DNA of 64,000 bases, from NCBI GenBank assembly GCA_016191285.1, contig JACPPA010000013.1, forward strand, positions 124,001 to 188,000. The letters run 5' to 3'. Source of the DNA: Gammaproteobacteria bacterium. GTDB taxonomy: Bacteria; Pseudomonadota; Gammaproteobacteria; Ga0077536. A program made the position numbers and the translations under genes. Positions 62,895 through 64,000 of the stretch are shown here, piece after piece; the stretch's first letter is position 1, and every line of letters begins with the position of its first letter. Below the pieces are notes generated by a model. The model made no database searches. It saw only the letters and a list, made by a program, of their open reading frames with translations, and was not told where the DNA came from.

Positions 62895-64000
62895 TTAACC
62901 ATTGGATCGCCCATTGCCGGCGGGATAATTTTTGTGCTGGCCCACAATGTCGCGAAGCACGCCGGTGTCAGTCAGCGGTTCGGTCACGAGCCATCGCGTT
63001 AAAACGACGGTTAGCGCGCGGCGCGACAAGGGTTTAGTCAGATAATCATCCATGCCGGCTTTGTAGCAAAGCGCGGCATCGCCCGACAAGGCATGCGCGG
63101 TCAGCGCGACAATGGCGACACGCCCCCGCGCTAGTTGCTGCTCGCGGGCACGCCACCGTCGCGTGACTTCCAGCCCATCGATCCCAGGCAAGCGCAAGTC
63201 CATCAGCACCAGGTCATACCGTCGCGTCTCGAGCAGGGCAATAGCCTGCTGCCCGGATTCGGCATCGTCGACGGTTACGCCGTAGCCCGCCAGCAATTGA
63301 TGGGTGACGTTACGATTGAGTTCAATGTCCTCGACCAGCAAGAGGCGCTTGCCGCCGAAGTCGCTCGCCGGCAGCCCCAACGAATCGTTTACGGCCGAAG
63401 CCGGCAGCGCGCCATCATCGCCCAGATGCGCGAGGGCTGCTTTGAGACTGGCCGCCGTCATCGGCTTTGCAATCTGATAACCGTCGCGGCTGTCGAGCGC
63501 AGTGCCGTACGGGACCAACCGAATGGTCGGTAGCGCGCGTAAGGTCGGTGGCAGCCAGCGATCACTCGCGATCGATGAGGTTTCATCGACCACCACGAAA
63601 TCGTACAAACGACTGGCATCCACCGTCGCCACGTCGCTAGCATGCGTGAGTAAATCGGCTTCGTAACCCCAGTCGCGTAGATAGCTCAGCACTGCTTCGC
63701 GACACGCATCGTCCGGCCCCAGGACCAATACTCTCGAATCGACGTAAGACTGCCCACCGACGAGCGGATCACTTGCGGTGGCCACGGCTAATGACAAACT
63801 GATCCGAATTCGACACCCCTTACCCGCTGTACTTTCCGCTTCGATCTCGCCGTCCATTCGGGTCACGAGCAGTTTACAAATCGCGAACCCAAGCCCACTC
63901 CCGCCCGTGTCGCGCGCGGTCGCCGCTTCACCATGATTGAACGGGCGAAATAGGTGCGCTAATTGTTCCGGCGACAGCCCCGGGCCCGTATCGGTCACCG
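62895..64000 (-). CDS. Hybrid sensor histidine kinase, C-terminal part (5' end outside window)
   Basis: The frame is open to the right edge, so only the 3' 368 codons or so are seen. G1 box TDTGPGLSPEQLAHLFRPF and G2 box GGSGLGFAICKLLV of the ATPase domain. Next is a degenerate receiver-like stretch (RVLVLGPDDACREAVLSYLR) that lacks an obvious phospho-Asp, then a true receiver with LLLVEDIELNRN, Asp in YDLVLMDLRLPGIDG and Lys in DYLTKPLSRRALT. Orientation is the same as the QseBC-like pair. Confidence 0.9.
   Translation of the reverse strand, partial: VTDTGPGLSPEQLAHLFRPFNHGEAATARDTGGSGLGFAICKLLVTRMDGEIEAESTAGKGCRIRISLSLAVATASDPLVGGQSYVDSRVLVLGPDDACREAVLSYLRDWGYEADLLTHASDVATVDASRLYDFVVVDETSSIASDRWLPPTLRALPTIRLVPYGTALDSRDGYQIAKPMTAASLKAALAHLGDDGALPASAVNDSLGLPASDFGGKRLLLVEDIELNRNVTHQLLAGYGVTVDDAESGQQAIALLETRRYDLVLMDLRLPGIDGLEVTRRWRAREQQLARGRVAIVALTAHALSGDAALCYKAGMDDYLTKPLSRRALTVVLTRWLVTEPLTDTGVLRDIVGQHKNYPAGNGRSNG

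Overview
The window is GC-rich chromosomal DNA of a gammaproteobacterium. The evidence is gene order and protein type: ndk-rlmN-pilF-rodZ-hisS-yfgM-bamB-der, pepA-holC-valS, two-subunit glyQ-glyS followed by gmhB-plsC, lptG, and a KdpDE-like pair. Hopanoid-modification genes, a Baeyer-Villiger-type monooxygenase, an N-acyl-D-amino-acid deacylase-like enzyme and a metal-dependent amidohydrolase suggest an environmental lineage near Steroidobacterales, Nevskiales or Xanthomonadales; that placement is inference. No rRNA, tRNA, CRISPR array, transposase or phage gene was seen.

Layout. 1-3.1 kb: an EmrA-type drug-efflux locus, with the membrane-fusion gene leftward and cut by the window edge, and TetR plus a NodT-type outer membrane factor rightward. 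3.4-6.4 kb: a tight hpnI-hpnK-hpnL hopanoid operon. 6.4-9.4 kb: two divergent amidohydrolases. 9.4-11.9 kb: a small accessory island with a decayed HEPN/MNT toxin-antitoxin pair, a kup-like remnant, a MITE-like element, an intact-looking HigBA pair and a Uma2-type nuclease. 12-16.2 kb: an operon of an N-terminally shortened kdpD, kdpE and the K+ transporter kup. Four near-identical 45-bp bidirectional hairpins lie at gene ends between 9.4 and 16.3 kb.

16.3-26.3 kb: flavin monooxygenase, PsiF-like protein, ExeA-like ATPase, RluF, an iron-sulfur flavoreductase, a crotonase-fold enzyme, an SDR, a DUF455 protein, an alpha/beta hydrolase and an RDD protein. 26.7-33.6 kb: lptG (no lptF beside it), pepA-holC-valS with a long N-terminal extension on ValRS, and a DUF2970 protein. 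33.6-48.7 kb: a nearly unidirectional housekeeping block, cysE-iscR-sufA-sufB-sufC-sufD-sufS-sufT-ndk-rlmN-pilF-rodZ-hisS-yfgM-bamB-der. It looks like the classical isc neighbourhood with the ISC genes replaced by SUF genes and ispG absent. 48.8-57 kb: a VOC protein, a small membrane protein, an acid-ceramidase-like hydrolase, a conserved hypothetical, then glyQ-glyS-gmhB-plsC. 57.5-64 kb (all leftward): glycogen phosphorylase, a QseBC-like two-component system and the 3' part of a hybrid sensor kinase.

Intergenic DNA is rich in several families of palindromic dispersed repeats: a GTGGGAGC...GCTCCCAC family, an ATTCCGGC-type REP family, a roughly 120-bp repeat present twice in opposite orientation, and a MITE-like element present twice with shared terminal inverted repeats. 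The best candidates for something not yet described are the MITE-like element, the clonal bidirectional terminators, the kdpDE-kup operon with its 11-bp-periodic direct repeat, and the in-place ISC-to-SUF replacement. No clearly novel multi-gene system was found.
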